Origin: Sneathiella sp.
GTDB lineage: Bacteria; Pseudomonadota; Alphaproteobacteria; Sneathiellales; Sneathiellaceae
Assembly (NCBI GenBank): GCA_002706985.1
Contig: PAKP01000024.1
Span: 1 to 37,200, forward strand
Length of the DNA: 37,200 nucleotides
Direction of reading: 5' to 3'
This document shows positions 1 through 8,354 of this stretch, in pieces. Position 1 is the stretch's first letter; each line of letters opens with the position of its first letter. The translations under genes were made by a program, and so were the position numbers. The notes beneath the pieces are model-generated. The model made no database searches. It had not been told where the DNA came from and worked only from the letters and a program-made list of their open reading frames with translations.

Positions 1-433
1 CGATGACGGCGTCGCCCTGATCCATACCATCGGCACCGCAGACCGTCCCTCGCCGACCAACCCGTGGATACAGAAATACATCTTCCCCGGCGGCTATATC
101 CCGCCGCTGTCGGAGGTCACTCCGGCGATCGAGAAGGCCGGGCTTTACGTCACGGATATCGAGATCCTCCGCGTGCATTACGCGGAGACATTGCGCGACT
201 GGCGCAAGCGGTTCATGGCGAAGCTGGAGACCGTGCGCGAAATCTATGATGACCGGTTCTGCCGGATGTGGGAATTCTATCTCGCGGCCAGCGAAGTCTC
301 CTTCCGCAACAGCGGCCTCGTCGTGTTCCAGATTCAGCTTGCGAAGCGTCTTACCGACTTGCCGCTAACCCGCGACTATATCACCGAAGTCGAGGAAAAA
401 GAACTCGGCGCCGCCCGCGTCGCGGCGGAGTAG
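1..433 (+). CDS. cfa: Cyclopropane-fatty-acyl-phospholipid synthase, C-terminal part
   Basis: The gene enters from the left edge; the reading frame begins at base 2 and about 143 residues are visible before the TAG stop. The family uses S-adenosylmethionine to put a methylene bridge across the double bond of unsaturated phospholipid acyl chains in the inner membrane. The visible part matches the C-terminal end of the family: IHTIG near the edge, then NPWIQKYIFPGGYIPPLSE, then VHYAETLRDWRKRF, and near the end RMWEFYLAASEVSFR followed by VVFQIQLAKR. The SAM-binding N-terminal half lies outside the window, so activity cannot be judged from what is visible. The next gene starts about 106 bases downstream on the same strand. 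Confidence 0.9.
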   Translation, partial: DDGVALIHTIGTADRPSPTNPWIQKYIFPGGYIPPLSEVTPAIEKAGLYVTDIEILRVHYAETLRDWRKRFMAKLETVREIYDDRFCRMWEFYLAASEVSFRNSGLVVFQIQLAKRLTDLPLTRDYITEVEEKELGAARVAAE

Positions 434-539
434 CCCGACCGCCAATTCCGCCCGCCCCTGCATACTTCATCGGGAAAGGAACCAACTTTCCCGTAGACGG
501 TTTGTCCTGGCAGGATGAGACAACAAGAGAGATTGCCTG

Positions 540-1478
540 ATGAAAGAAAAGGATGTTGACGAAACCCTGGATGAATCCTTTCCGGCCAGTGACCCGCCCG
601 GCTGGACGCCGGGGCTGGCGCATCCGGAAACGGGCGCGCGGCCGCCACAGCATCAGGACCACCAACCCGGTGACGAAGGCGAGATGACGCCGGCACCGGA
701 GTCTTTCATGCGTCATTACAAGGCGGCGGGCAAGCTCGCGGGGCGGGTTGCCCTGATCAGCGGCGGCGACAGCGGCATCGGCCGCGCCATTGCCATCGGT
801 TTCGCGAAGGAAGGGGCGGATGTTGCCTTTATCTATCTCGTTGAAGACGAGGATGCGATGGAAACCGTCCGCCATATCGAGTCGGAGGGCCGCCGGGCGC
901 TCGTCATAAAGGGCGATATCGCGGACCGCAATTTCTGTTTCGAGGCGGTTGAGAAAACTGTGAACACTCTCGGCGAGCTCAATATCCTCGTCAACAACGC
1001 GGCGGAGCAGCATGTCCGGCAAAATCTGGAAGATATCACGGAAGAACAGCTGCGCCGGACGTTCGATACCAATTTCTTCGGCCTCTTCTTTCTCACCCAG
1101 GCCGCCCTACCGCATCTGAAGGAGAAGGACTGCATCATCAATACCGCCTCCATCGTTGCTTATCGCGGGAAGGATGTGCTGATGGACTATGCCGCGACCA
1201 AGGGCGCGATTGTCGGCCTGACCCGCTCCCTTGCCTCCAACCTGACGGAGAGGAAAATCCGGGTGAATGCGGTTGCGCCGGGACCGATCTGGACACCGTT
1301 GATCCCGGCGTCCTTCGATGCCGAGCAGGTGACGGAATTCGGGGAAAGTTCGCCCATGGGCCGCGCCGGGCAGCCCGATGAGGTCGCGCCGAGCTATATC
1401 TTCCTCGCCTCCGATGACGCGAGCTACATCACCGGCCAGGTCATCCACCCCAACGGCGGCACGGTCATCGGCGGATAG
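540..1478 (+). CDS. SDR family oxidoreductase (YghA-like)
   Basis: A 312-residue NAD(P)-dependent short-chain dehydrogenase. The Rossmann motif GGDSGIGRA follows a long N-terminal extension; NNAAE is the adenine-side motif, and Ser204, Tyr217 and Lys221 (S...YAATK) form the catalytic set. The extension of about 60 residues ending in MTPAPESF..YKAAGKLAGR is typical of the YghA / general-stress-protein-39 subgroup, whose substrates are aldehydes or are unknown. The first 20 residues carry DETLDESFPASDPPGW, a motif I associate with separate very short alphaproteobacterial proteins. The ATG overlaps a TGA of another frame, and AGAGAG about 8 bases upstream is a fair ribosome site. The substrate cannot be predicted. 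Confidence 0.88.
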   Translation: MKEKDVDETLDESFPASDPPGWTPGLAHPETGARPPQHQDHQPGDEGEMTPAPESFMRHYKAAGKLAGRVALISGGDSGIGRAIAIGFAKEGADVAFIYLVEDEDAMETVRHIESEGRRALVIKGDIADRNFCFEAVEKTVNTLGELNILVNNAAEQHVRQNLEDITEEQLRRTFDTNFFGLFFLTQAALPHLKEKDCIINTASIVAYRGKDVLMDYAATKGAIVGLTRSLASNLTERKIRVNAVAPGPIWTPLIPASFDAEQVTEFGESSPMGRAGQPDEVAPSYIFLASDDASYITGQVIHPNGGTVIGG

Positions 1479-1487
1479 GGGGTGAGT

Positions 1488-1502
1488 CTGCGCTTAGCGC
1501 AG
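1488..1502. repeat. Short hairpin between convergent genes
   Basis: CTGCGC-TTA-GCGCAG forms a 6-bp stem with a 3-base loop between the SDR stop and the glmS stop, which face each other. There is no T-tract on either side, so it is at best a weak bidirectional 3'-end hairpin. Confidence 0.4.
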
Positions 1503-1503
1503 C

Positions 1504-3327
1504 CTACTCCACCGTGACGGATTTGGCGAGGTTGCGGGGCTGATCGACGTCGGTGCCTTTCAGGACCGCGACGTGATAGGCGAGGATTTGCACCGGGATC
1601 GCATAGAGGATCGGGGCGACGAACGGGTCCACCGTCGGCAGTTCGATCGAGCCCAAGGCCCGCCCGCCCAGCTGCTTGATTCCTTCCGCATCGGAGAGGA
1701 AAATCACCCGCGCATTCCGGGCCATCACCTCCTGCATGTTGGAGGCCGTCTTCTCGAAATAGGGATCGGATGGCGCCACCACAATCACCGGCACCAGCTC
1801 GTCAATGAGGGCGATGGGTCCGTGCTTGAGTTCGCCCGCCGCATATCCCTCCGCATGGATATAGGAGATTTCCTTGAGTTTCAGCGCCCCTTCGAGCGCG
1901 ATGGGATAGCCCGTGCCGCGGCCGATATAGAGCACGTCGCGGGCCTCGAAAATGGCTTCGGCAAGCGACTTGATATTCTCGTCACTATCGAGGATTTCCG
2001 CCGTTCGCGCAGGGACCTCCGCAAGCGCCTTGCAGAGCCGGGCCTCTTCTTCGTGGTCGATAATTCCGCGCTTGACGCCCGCATCGATGGCAATACAGGC
2101 GAGCGTCACCAGCTGGCAGGTAAAGGCCTTGGTCGAGGCCACACCGATTTCCGGTCCGGCCTGGGTATGGAAGACGAAATCCGATTCCCGCCCCATGGAG
2201 CTTTCCTCCACATTGACGATGGAGGCGATATGCTGGCCGTTCGCCTTGGCGTATTTAAGCGCCGCGAGCGTATCCGCCGTCTCGCCGGACTGGGAGATAA
2301 AGAGCGCGAGTCCGCCTTTTTTGAGCGGCATTTGCCGGTAGCGAAATTCGGAGGCGATATCGACCTCGACATTGAGATCGGCGATCCCCTCGAACCAGTA
2401 TTTCGCGATCATCCCGGCATAGAAGGAGGTGCCGCAGGCGACAATTGTCATTTTCGGCAACTCATTCCAGTCGAATGGCAGGTCGGGCAGTGTGATCGTG
2501 CGGCTTTTGGGGTTGAAGAAGGCGTTCAGCGTCTCGCCCATGACCGCGGGCTGTTCTGCGATTTCCTTCATCATGAAATGACGGTGGTTGCCCTTGCCGA
2601 TCATCGCACCGGAGAGCTGTGTCTGTTTGATCGGTCGTTCGACCTCTGCGCCGGTCTTGTCATAGAAGGTGGCGCCGTCGCGGGTAAGCACGGCCCAGTC
2701 GTCTTCCTCCAGATAGGAGATGCGCACGGTGAGCGGCGCGAGCGCGAGCGCGTCGGAGCCCAGGAACATCTCGCCGTCGCCCCAGCCAACCGCGAGCGGT
2801 GCCCCGCGCCGGGCGCCGATCATCAGGTTGTCATGGTTCTTGAAAATCACCGCGAGGGAGAAAGCGCCATGCAGATGCTTGAGGGCGGCGGCCATCGCCT
2901 CTTCCGGCGTTTTGCCCTCGTCGATATAGCTGGTGATCAGCTGCGCCGCGATTTCCGTATCGGTCTCGGATTCGAACACATATCCCTTGGCTGTCAGCTC
3001 TTCGGCAAGTTCGCGGTAATTCTCGATAATCCCGTTATGAACGAGCGCGATTTGCTTCGTCATATGCGGATGGGCGTTGACTTCGTTCGGGACGCCATGG
3101 GTGGCCCAGCGAGTGTGGCCGATCCCGGCAAGACCAGCAAGGCCGTTGCCCTCCAGCACCTTTTCAAGATTTTCGAGCTTGCCTTCGGCGCGGCGGCGGT
3201 CGATCCCGTCCGCGGTCAGCGTCGCGATCCCGGCGCTGTCATAGCCGCGATATTCCAGACGCTTCAGTCCGCCGATCAGTGACGGCACAACGTCTTTCTT
3301 GCCGAGAACCCCGATAATTCCACACAT
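1504..3327 (-). CDS. glmS: Glutamine--fructose-6-phosphate aminotransferase (isomerizing)
   Basis: A 607-residue enzyme making glucosamine-6-phosphate from fructose-6-phosphate and glutamine, the first committed step to UDP-GlcNAc for peptidoglycan and lipopolysaccharide. It starts MCGIIGV, so Cys2 becomes the N-terminal catalytic nucleophile of the class II glutaminase domain after Met removal. RLEYRGYDSAG, HTRWATHG and HNGIIENY follow. Two SIS sugar-isomerase domains occupy the second half (CGTSFYAG, SQSGETADT, then GRG.GYPIALEGALKLKE). The C-terminus LKGTDVDQPRNLAKSVTVE is the standard one. The gene begins 37 bases after the glmU stop on the same strand, so the two are very likely cotranscribed. 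No glmS ribozyme is expected or seen in that short gap. Confidence 0.97.
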   Translation of the reverse strand: MCGIIGVLGKKDVVPSLIGGLKRLEYRGYDSAGIATLTADGIDRRRAEGKLENLEKVLEGNGLAGLAGIGHTRWATHGVPNEVNAHPHMTKQIALVHNGIIENYRELAEELTAKGYVFESETDTEIAAQLITSYIDEGKTPEEAMAAALKHLHGAFSLAVIFKNHDNLMIGARRGAPLAVGWGDGEMFLGSDALALAPLTVRISYLEEDDWAVLTRDGATFYDKTGAEVERPIKQTQLSGAMIGKGNHRHFMMKEIAEQPAVMGETLNAFFNPKSRTITLPDLPFDWNELPKMTIVACGTSFYAGMIAKYWFEGIADLNVEVDIASEFRYRQMPLKKGGLALFISQSGETADTLAALKYAKANGQHIASIVNVEESSMGRESDFVFHTQAGPEIGVASTKAFTCQLVTLACIAIDAGVKRGIIDHEEEARLCKALAEVPARTAEILDSDENIKSLAEAIFEARDVLYIGRGTGYPIALEGALKLKEISYIHAEGYAAGELKHGPIALIDELVPVIVVAPSDPYFEKTASNMQEVMARNARVIFLSDAEGIKQLGGRALGSIELPTVDPFVAPILYAIPVQILAYHVAVLKGTDVDQPRNLAKSVTVE

Positions 3328-3364
3328 ATTTTGCGTACCTTATAATAAAAACAATATTTTGGCG

Positions 3365-4702
3365 TTATTTTTTGACTTTTTTCTTCAAGTCACGAAAGCG
3401 CTTCGCCCAGCCGGATTTCTGCTTTTCCTCCGCCCGTTCGATCCCGAGGGCGTCGGCCTCGACGTTTTTCGAGATGGTGCTGCCCGCGCCTATAATCGCG
3501 CCATCGCCGATCTTCACCGGCGCGACCAGCGCGGTGTTGGAGCCGATGAAGGCCCCGGCCCCGATATCGGTCCTGAACTTGTCATAGCCGTCATAATTGC
3601 AGGTGATGGTGCCCGCGCCGATATTGGCCTCGGCCCCGACGCGCGCATCGCCGATGTAGGAGAGATGGCTGACTTTCGCGCCGGTCTCCAGCGTTGATTT
3701 CTTGATCTCGACGAAATTGCCGATCTTAACCTTGTCCGCAACCTCCGCCCCGGGACGCAGCCGGGCAAAGGGGCCGATCTGCGCCTTCTCGCCGATGGTC
3801 GTGCCTTCCAGATGGCTGTAGGCCTTGATGCGGACGTTATCGCCGACTGTCACCTTCGGGCCGAAGAAGACGCCGGGCTCGATCACCACATCCCGCCCGA
3901 GTTTCGTATCATGGCTGAACCAGACGGTTTCCGGATCGATCAGCGTCGCCCCTCCCGTCATCGCTGCCAGGCGCCAGCGTCTTTGCGCAATGGCCTCGGC
4001 CTCGGCGAGCTGGACGCGGTTGTTGACGCCCAGAAGCTCCTCCTCCTCGCCCTTCACATAGGCGCAGGTAAGACCCTTCCGGATCGCGATCTCGACAATA
4101 TCGGTGAGGTAATATTCGCCCTTGGCATTCTTGTTGTCGACCGCCGTGATGAACGCTTCGAGATGCTCGCCATTGATAGCCATGACCCCGGAATTGCAGA
4201 GCCGGACGGCGCGCTCCTCCGCGCTCGCATCGGCAAATTCGACGATGGCGGTGAGGTTGCCGTCTTTATCGGTGACCAGCCGTCCATATTCCAGCGGATC
4301 ATCCGGCTCGAACCCCAGCACCACAACGGCGCATTTGTCGCTCGCGCGGCGTTTCTCGATCATTTTTTCTAGGGTTTCCGCCTCGATCAGCGGGGTATCG
4401 CCATAGAGGATGAGCACATCGCCGGTAAATCCTTTCAGCGCCTCAAGCGCGGCGGCCACCGCATGACCGGTGCCAAGCGCCTCTTTCTGGATAGCGATTT
4501 CGGCGGGCGCGACCTCTTCCTGCACGCTGTCCATCGCGGGCGATGTCACCACGACGACTTTTGACGGATCAAGCGCCCCGACCGTGCCCAGAAGATGGGA
4601 AATCATAGGCCGTCCGCCGATTTCATGCATGACTTTCGGCTTGGCCGATTTCATGCGGGTTCCGGCTCCGGCGGCGAGGACAACGGCGGCAATAGAGGTC
4701 AT
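3365..4702 (-). CDS. glmU: Bifunctional N-acetylglucosamine-1-phosphate uridyltransferase / glucosamine-1-phosphate acetyltransferase
   Basis: A 445-residue cytoplasmic enzyme that acetylates glucosamine-1-phosphate and then transfers UMP to give UDP-GlcNAc. The N-terminal pyrophosphorylase domain has LAAGAGTRMKS near residue 10 and LYGDTPLI near residue 100. The second half is a left-handed beta-helix of hexapeptide repeats with the acetyltransferase residues in context: RLRPGAEV, GNFVEIKKS, KVSHLSYIGD and GAGTITCNYDGYDKF. The C-terminus is lysine-rich and short. Length is normal for Alphaproteobacteria. It is first in a leftward glmU-glmS unit and divergent from gph, with a 78-bp AT-rich gap between them that must hold both promoters. 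Confidence 0.97.
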   Translation of the reverse strand: MTSIAAVVLAAGAGTRMKSAKPKVMHEIGGRPMISHLLGTVGALDPSKVVVVTSPAMDSVQEEVAPAEIAIQKEALGTGHAVAAALEALKGFTGDVLILYGDTPLIEAETLEKMIEKRRASDKCAVVVLGFEPDDPLEYGRLVTDKDGNLTAIVEFADASAEERAVRLCNSGVMAINGEHLEAFITAVDNKNAKGEYYLTDIVEIAIRKGLTCAYVKGEEEELLGVNNRVQLAEAEAIAQRRWRLAAMTGGATLIDPETVWFSHDTKLGRDVVIEPGVFFGPKVTVGDNVRIKAYSHLEGTTIGEKAQIGPFARLRPGAEVADKVKIGNFVEIKKSTLETGAKVSHLSYIGDARVGAEANIGAGTITCNYDGYDKFRTDIGAGAFIGSNTALVAPVKIGDGAIIGAGSTISKNVEADALGIERAEEKQKSGWAKRFRDLKKKVKK

Positions 4703-4780
4703 TTACGATACGGCCTTTAACAAATACTCACGATTTCGGCTTTAATAACACTTAACCATAGACTAAAAACAAATAAAAAA

Positions 4781-5479
4781 ATGTTACCGGATTTTTCAAA
4801 AATGCAGAATTTTAGCCTAATTTTCGATCTCGACGGCACTCTGGTGGACAGCGCACCGGACCTTTTCTCGGCGCTCAACTTCTGCCTCGGCCACGCGGGA
4901 CGTGAGACGATCGACCTTGATCATGTCCGCCATATGGTCGGTCAGGGCGCGCGGGCGCTGCTCGAAAAAGGGCTGATAGCGACCGGCGGAATGCTGGAAC
5001 GGAACGAGTTCGAGGCGCTCGCCCAGGAATTTTTCCTCTTTTATGAAGATCATTTGAGTGATGCAAGCCTGCCCTATCCGGGCGTCATGAACGCGCTTGA
5101 GGCGTTCCGGGCGGAAGATGTGCCGCTTGCCGTCTGTACGAACAAGCCGGTCGGCTTTGCGCGCAAACTCCTCGATGAGTTGGAGATGAGCCAGTATTTC
5201 AAGGCGGTGACCGGTGGCGACAGTTTCAAGATGCGCAAGCCCGCCGCAGGCCATATCACGGGAACGCTGGCGGAGATGGCGCATCGCGGCGATGCGGCCT
5301 TCATGATTGGAGATTCCGCCACCGACATCAATGCTGCCCATAACGCCGGGATTCCCTGCATCGCGGTCAGCTATGGCTATACGGAAACCCCGGTTCACAA
5401 CCTCGGCCCCGACCATATCATCGACCACTTCGATGAGCTGGTTCCGCTGATCCGGCGCCTGACGGAGACCCCGGCCTAG
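4781..5479 (+). CDS. gph: Phosphoglycolate phosphatase (HAD superfamily)
   Basis: A 232-residue HAD hydrolase that dephosphorylates 2-phosphoglycolate, a product of DNA 3'-end repair. Motif I is FDLDGTLVDS (nucleophile and acid/base Asp near residues 16 and 18), motif II is CTNKP, and the Lys of motif III lies in FKMRKPAAGH. Motif IV is GDSATDINAAHNAGI. The cap domain lies between motifs I and II. Two ATGs are possible, this one and one 21 bases later; neither has a visible Shine-Dalgarno, and I kept the longer form. The TAG stop overlaps the stop of the convergent lipoprotein gene in a CTAG tetranucleotide. Related HAD phosphatases cannot be fully excluded, but pairing with glmU supports gph. 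Confidence 0.88.
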   Translation: MLPDFSKMQNFSLIFDLDGTLVDSAPDLFSALNFCLGHAGRETIDLDHVRHMVGQGARALLEKGLIATGGMLERNEFEALAQEFFLFYEDHLSDASLPYPGVMNALEAFRAEDVPLAVCTNKPVGFARKLLDELEMSQYFKAVTGGDSFKMRKPAAGHITGTLAEMAHRGDAAFMIGDSATDINAAHNAGIPCIAVSYGYTETPVHNLGPDHIIDHFDELVPLIRRLTETPA

Positions 5480-5907
5480 TTGCCCTGATAGCGCATTCCC
5501 CTGAGGTCGATAATAGCTTCTTCTTTCGGGACAAGGACTGTATTGAAAACCATGCGCCACACTCCCTGAGTGAAAATTTTCAAATAGTATGTCTGTCCTT
5601 CCACGACATCCAATGTCAGCGGTTCATCCACTGCGATAACGTCTGTCCGAAATTCATGCATCCCCGGATCGGTTTGAAAGGTGATATATCCGCCTCGGTT
5701 CAATGATCCGACCTGTTGTCCGTTATCCAAGAATGGTGAGGTTACACCGGATCCCCGGAACTGATCCAAGCGATACACATAAACGAGCGCCTTGCCGGGT
5801 TCGGGCTTCAGGTCCGGCGTGGCGGAGCTTTGCTCGGAGAAGGTAGGACCGGTCGCCGTGCAGCCTGCGAGAATGAGAAACGCAAGAACGGAAAGAACAA
5901 AACGCAT
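5476..5907 (-). CDS. Small lipoprotein, DUF2846-like (copy 2)
   Basis: A 143-residue predicted lipoprotein. The signal peptide MRFVLSVLAFLILAGC ends in a clear lipobox with Cys16 as the lipidated residue. The mature part has the pattern KPEPGKALVYVYR, then LNRGGYITFQTDPGMHEF, EGQTYYLKIF and VLVPKEEAI, as in the DUF2846 family, whose function is unknown. I chose the inner ATG over an upstream one because AGAGG lies 7 bases before it and it places the signal peptide at the very N-terminus. It is a close paralogue of the gene just upstream on the same strand, separated by 64 bases. Envelope location follows from the signal; the role does not. Confidence 0.85.
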   Translation of the reverse strand: MRFVLSVLAFLILAGCTATGPTFSEQSSATPDLKPEPGKALVYVYRLDQFRGSGVTSPFLDNGQQVGSLNRGGYITFQTDPGMHEFRTDVIAVDEPLTLDVVEGQTYYLKIFTQGVWRMVFNTVLVPKEEAIIDLRGMRYQGN

Positions 5908-5971
5908 AAAGATACCTCTATGAAATAACGTAGGTTTTTGGGCTAAAGGGATAGAGGTGATGTCACATGCC

Positions 5972-6391
5972 CTAATATCGCATGTCCTGCAGTTCAGATA
6001 GCGCCTTCTGCTCCGGAACAAGCACGGTGTAATAGGTCAGAAGGTAGCGACCTTCCTGAAATACCTTGAAATAGTATGTTTCCCCCTCAACTACTTCCAG
6101 GAGAAATTCCCGGTCTACATACATTCCATCCGTATGAAATTGATGTGTTCCGGGTTCCATCTGATGCGTGAGATATCCACCGGTATGGAGTTCTCCGATC
6201 AGTTGACCGCCTGCCACAAATGGCGTTGTTCCCCCGCTGCCCTTCACCTGGGTGCCGACCCTGTAGTCGTAGATGAGAGCTTTCCCCGGCTCCGGCTTCA
6301 GCCCCGCATTATGCTCGGAAAATTTCGGACCACTTGCACTGGTACAGCCAACCAGAACAAGGAAGGCAAGAACGGAAAGAATTAAACGCAT
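5972..6391 (-). CDS. Small lipoprotein, DUF2846-like (copy 1)
   Basis: A 139-residue predicted lipoprotein beginning MRLILSVLAFLVLVGC, with the lipobox Cys at residue 16. The body repeats the pattern of its downstream neighbour: KPEPGKALIYDYR, GELHTGGYLTHQMEPGTHQF, EGETYYFKVF and YTVLVPEQKALSELQDMRY. The signal peptides are nearly identical and the mature domains are clearly homologous, so this is a tandem duplication with moderate divergence. AGG sits about 8 bases before the ATG. Both genes run leftward and are probably cotranscribed. Function is unknown. Confidence 0.85.
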   Translation of the reverse strand: MRLILSVLAFLVLVGCTSASGPKFSEHNAGLKPEPGKALIYDYRVGTQVKGSGGTTPFVAGGQLIGELHTGGYLTHQMEPGTHQFHTDGMYVDREFLLEVVEGETYYFKVFQEGRYLLTYYTVLVPEQKALSELQDMRY

Positions 6392-6474
6392 AAAACACCT
6401 GACAGGATTGAGATAGAAGGTAATCTACTATCGCAATGCGGTGGTATGCGCAATCTGTAATTTAGTGAGTTACC

Positions 6475-7455
6475 TTAATCTTCGCCCTTGAAGATCGGCA
6501 GTTCGGCGATTTTCTTGCCCGACGGGATATCGCGGGAGAAGATCCAGTCGGCGATGTCCTTCCAGACGACGGGCCCCTGCAGATCGCGCATCAGCATGTG
6601 CCAGCCGTCCTCATAGAAGACGATATCCGTCCCCTCCGGCAGGCGGGCGGCGATTTCCTCCACCGGTTCCTTCGGCACCAGCTGGTCATTCGCGCCATAG
6701 AGCAGCAGCACGGGCGGGGTAATCTCCTCCGCCACGTCATAGGCGGCATCCATGATCGAGACGAGGCCGTAGAGGGAATCGATGCGGGTTTCCTTGATGA
6801 ACAGCGGATCGGCGCCGAGATTCTGCAGCATCGAGATATTGTCAGAGGCCTGAATGCCCATGCCCCTGCCCGTCAGAGTCGTATCGGGAAAGGTATGCGC
6901 CGCTGTCCAGAGCACGGCCTTGTAGAAGAGATTGAGCGATTTCCAGCCCCAGACCGCCGGAGCCGAGAGGATCACGCCATCCACTTCCGGAAAGCCGTCC
7001 GAGGTCACGGCGGTCATCACCACGGCGCCGCCCATGCTCTCGCCGATGAGATAGACGGGCTTGCCAGGATATTTCTCCCGCACTTCGCGGATCATGGCGG
7101 CGAGATCCTTGACCAGCAGTTCCTGCCCCGGCCAGATGCCGAAATTCGGCGCCTCCCCGAAGCCCCGCTGGTCATAGGCGATGGTCGTCAGCCCCTGCCC
7201 CATCCACCAGCTTCCCGGAAAGGCGTAGGTGTTGCTGTAGTCATTGAAGCCATGCACGGCGATCAGTACTGCCCGGGTCTCTTTTGCTTCCCAGGTTTTG
7301 ACCGGCAGCCGCATGCCGTCGGCGGTGTCGAGATAGCGGTCCCTCAGCACCGGCTCGCCATTTTCCGATCCCGCCTGCTGCACCACCGGGGAGCAGGACA
7401 CGGCGAGAACAAGGGCCGCAAGACTTAGGAACAGGAGACGCAAATGGGTCATCAT
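6475..7455 (-). CDS. Alpha/beta hydrolase lipoprotein (monoacylglycerol-lipase-like)
   Basis: A 326-residue serine hydrolase. The N-terminus MMTHLRLLFLSLAALVLAVSC looks like a lipoprotein signal, with a slightly atypical lipobox AVSC. Family motifs in order: VHGFNDYSNTYAFPG (oxyanion region), YDQRGFGEAP, GESMGG (nucleophile Ser), then YGANDQLVP (acid) and DGWHMLM (His). This order is that of the Hydrolase_4 / monoglyceride lipase group, acting on fatty-acid esters. The ATG overlaps the TGA of the upstream glycosylase-like gene as ATGATGA, so translation is probably coupled; a second ATG three bases later is equally possible. It is last in a four-gene leftward unit. Substrate is inferred only at class level. 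Confidence 0.85.
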   Translation of the reverse strand: MMTHLRLLFLSLAALVLAVSCSPVVQQAGSENGEPVLRDRYLDTADGMRLPVKTWEAKETRAVLIAVHGFNDYSNTYAFPGSWWMGQGLTTIAYDQRGFGEAPNFGIWPGQELLVKDLAAMIREVREKYPGKPVYLIGESMGGAVVMTAVTSDGFPEVDGVILSAPAVWGWKSLNLFYKAVLWTAAHTFPDTTLTGRGMGIQASDNISMLQNLGADPLFIKETRIDSLYGLVSIMDAAYDVAEEITPPVLLLYGANDQLVPKEPVEEIAARLPEGTDIVFYEDGWHMLMRDLQGPVVWKDIADWIFSRDIPSGKKIAELPIFKGED

Positions 7456-8057
7456 CGACTTTCTTCCAGCAGGGCCGCGACACGGGCGCGCAAATGCGGC
7501 ACGATCTCGGCCTCGAACCAATCATTCTTCTTCATCCAGCCCTGCACCCGCCAGCTCGGATGGGGCAGCGGCAGGATATCGGGCGCATATTGCAAATAGG
7601 TGGCAACGGTTTCCGTCAGGGTTTTTTTCCGCCGCTTTCCGAGATAATATTTATGGGCATATTGGCCGACCGCAAGGATAAGCTGCACATTGGGCAGCAT
7701 CGGGATCAGCGTCGGATGCCAGGTGGCGGCGCATTCGGGCCTCGGCGGGGCATCGCCGCCCTTATCCAGCTTGCCCGGATAACAGAAGCCCTGCGGGACA
7801 ATCGCGAAATTTTCCGGATTATAGAAGGTTTCCTTGTCGACATCGAGCCAGTCCCGGAGCCGGTCTCCCGACGGATCGTCCCAGGGAATGCCGCTCGCAT
7901 GGACTTTCGTGCCGGGAGCCTGCCCCGCGATAAGAACCGGCGCGCGATGATCGGCGACCAGCACCGGTCGGGGCCCGAGGGGAAGATGTGCCTCACACAG
8001 GCGGCAGGCACGGATATCGGTTAGAAGATTGGCCAGCGGTTCGGGATTTTCCGTCAT
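7452..8057 (-). CDS. Uracil-DNA glycosylase family protein
   Basis: A 201-residue member of the uracil-DNA glycosylase superfamily (COG1573 type). An N-terminal CRLCEAHLPLGPRPV suggests the first cysteines of the Fe-S type; next is GQAPGTKVHASGIPWDDPSG in place of the usual GEAPG catalytic loop, and HPSWR near residue 165 is the C-terminal DNA-binding motif. The Cys pattern is incomplete compared with family 4 enzymes, and Gln replaces Glu in motif 1, so uracil excision should not be assumed. A ribosome site GAGGGAG precedes the ATG. It lies 18 bases after the small unknown gene and overlaps the lipase start. Confidence 0.8.
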   Translation of the reverse strand: MTENPEPLANLLTDIRACRLCEAHLPLGPRPVLVADHRAPVLIAGQAPGTKVHASGIPWDDPSGDRLRDWLDVDKETFYNPENFAIVPQGFCYPGKLDKGGDAPPRPECAATWHPTLIPMLPNVQLILAVGQYAHKYYLGKRRKKTLTETVATYLQYAPDILPLPHPSWRVQGWMKKNDWFEAEIVPHLRARVAALLEESR

Positions 8058-8075
8058 CGGGCGGCTCCCTCGCCT

Positions 8076-8354
8076 TTAGTGGTAGCGGCGGATGATGTCG
8101 TTGAGGCGGGGCGCGGCTCTCAGCCCGGGGCGGTGCAGAAGGACGCCGTCCGGCGCCGCTTCCGCCCATCTCTTTTCAACTTTTTCTGTTATTTTAGAGC
8201 CCTTTACAAGGCAAATATCCCGTTTTACCTTAACGATAATATCGTCTTTCCCTTGCGGATAGCAGGCCGGGCTGGCGAGGCCGACATCATAGTCCAGCAT
8301 GCCCAGCCAGCAGGCAGCCCGCTCTCCTTCAAGGATCAGGAAGGGATCACTCAC
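8076..8354 (-). CDS. Uncharacterised 92-residue protein
   Basis: I do not recognise this family. The proposed start is a GTG that overlaps the stop of the upstream crotonase gene by 8 bases; the alternative is an ATG about 50 bases earlier inside that gene. The protein begins VSDPFLILEGERAACWLGMLDYDVG and has a basic middle part (IIVKVKRDICLVKGSKITEKVEKRW) and an arginine-rich end. No signal peptide or membrane segment is seen. Evidence for coding is positional: it fills the only gap in an otherwise gapless leftward operon, with the next gene 18 bases downstream behind a good ribosome site. The weak ribosome site at the GTG is the main doubt. Confidence 0.55.
   Translation of the reverse strand: MSDPFLILEGERAACWLGMLDYDVGLASPACYPQGKDDIIVKVKRDICLVKGSKITEKVEKRWAEAAPDGVLLHRPGLRAAPRLNDIIRRYH

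Noticed and set aside
1573..3282. A 569-codon frame opposite glmS
   Set aside because: It mirrors glmS in a GC-rich genome, has no recognisable domain and no ribosome site; glmS is unambiguous.
3328..3364. Possible glmS ribozyme or leader control between glmU and glmS
   Set aside because: Only 37 bases separate the genes, far too short for the ribozyme, and no structure is visible.
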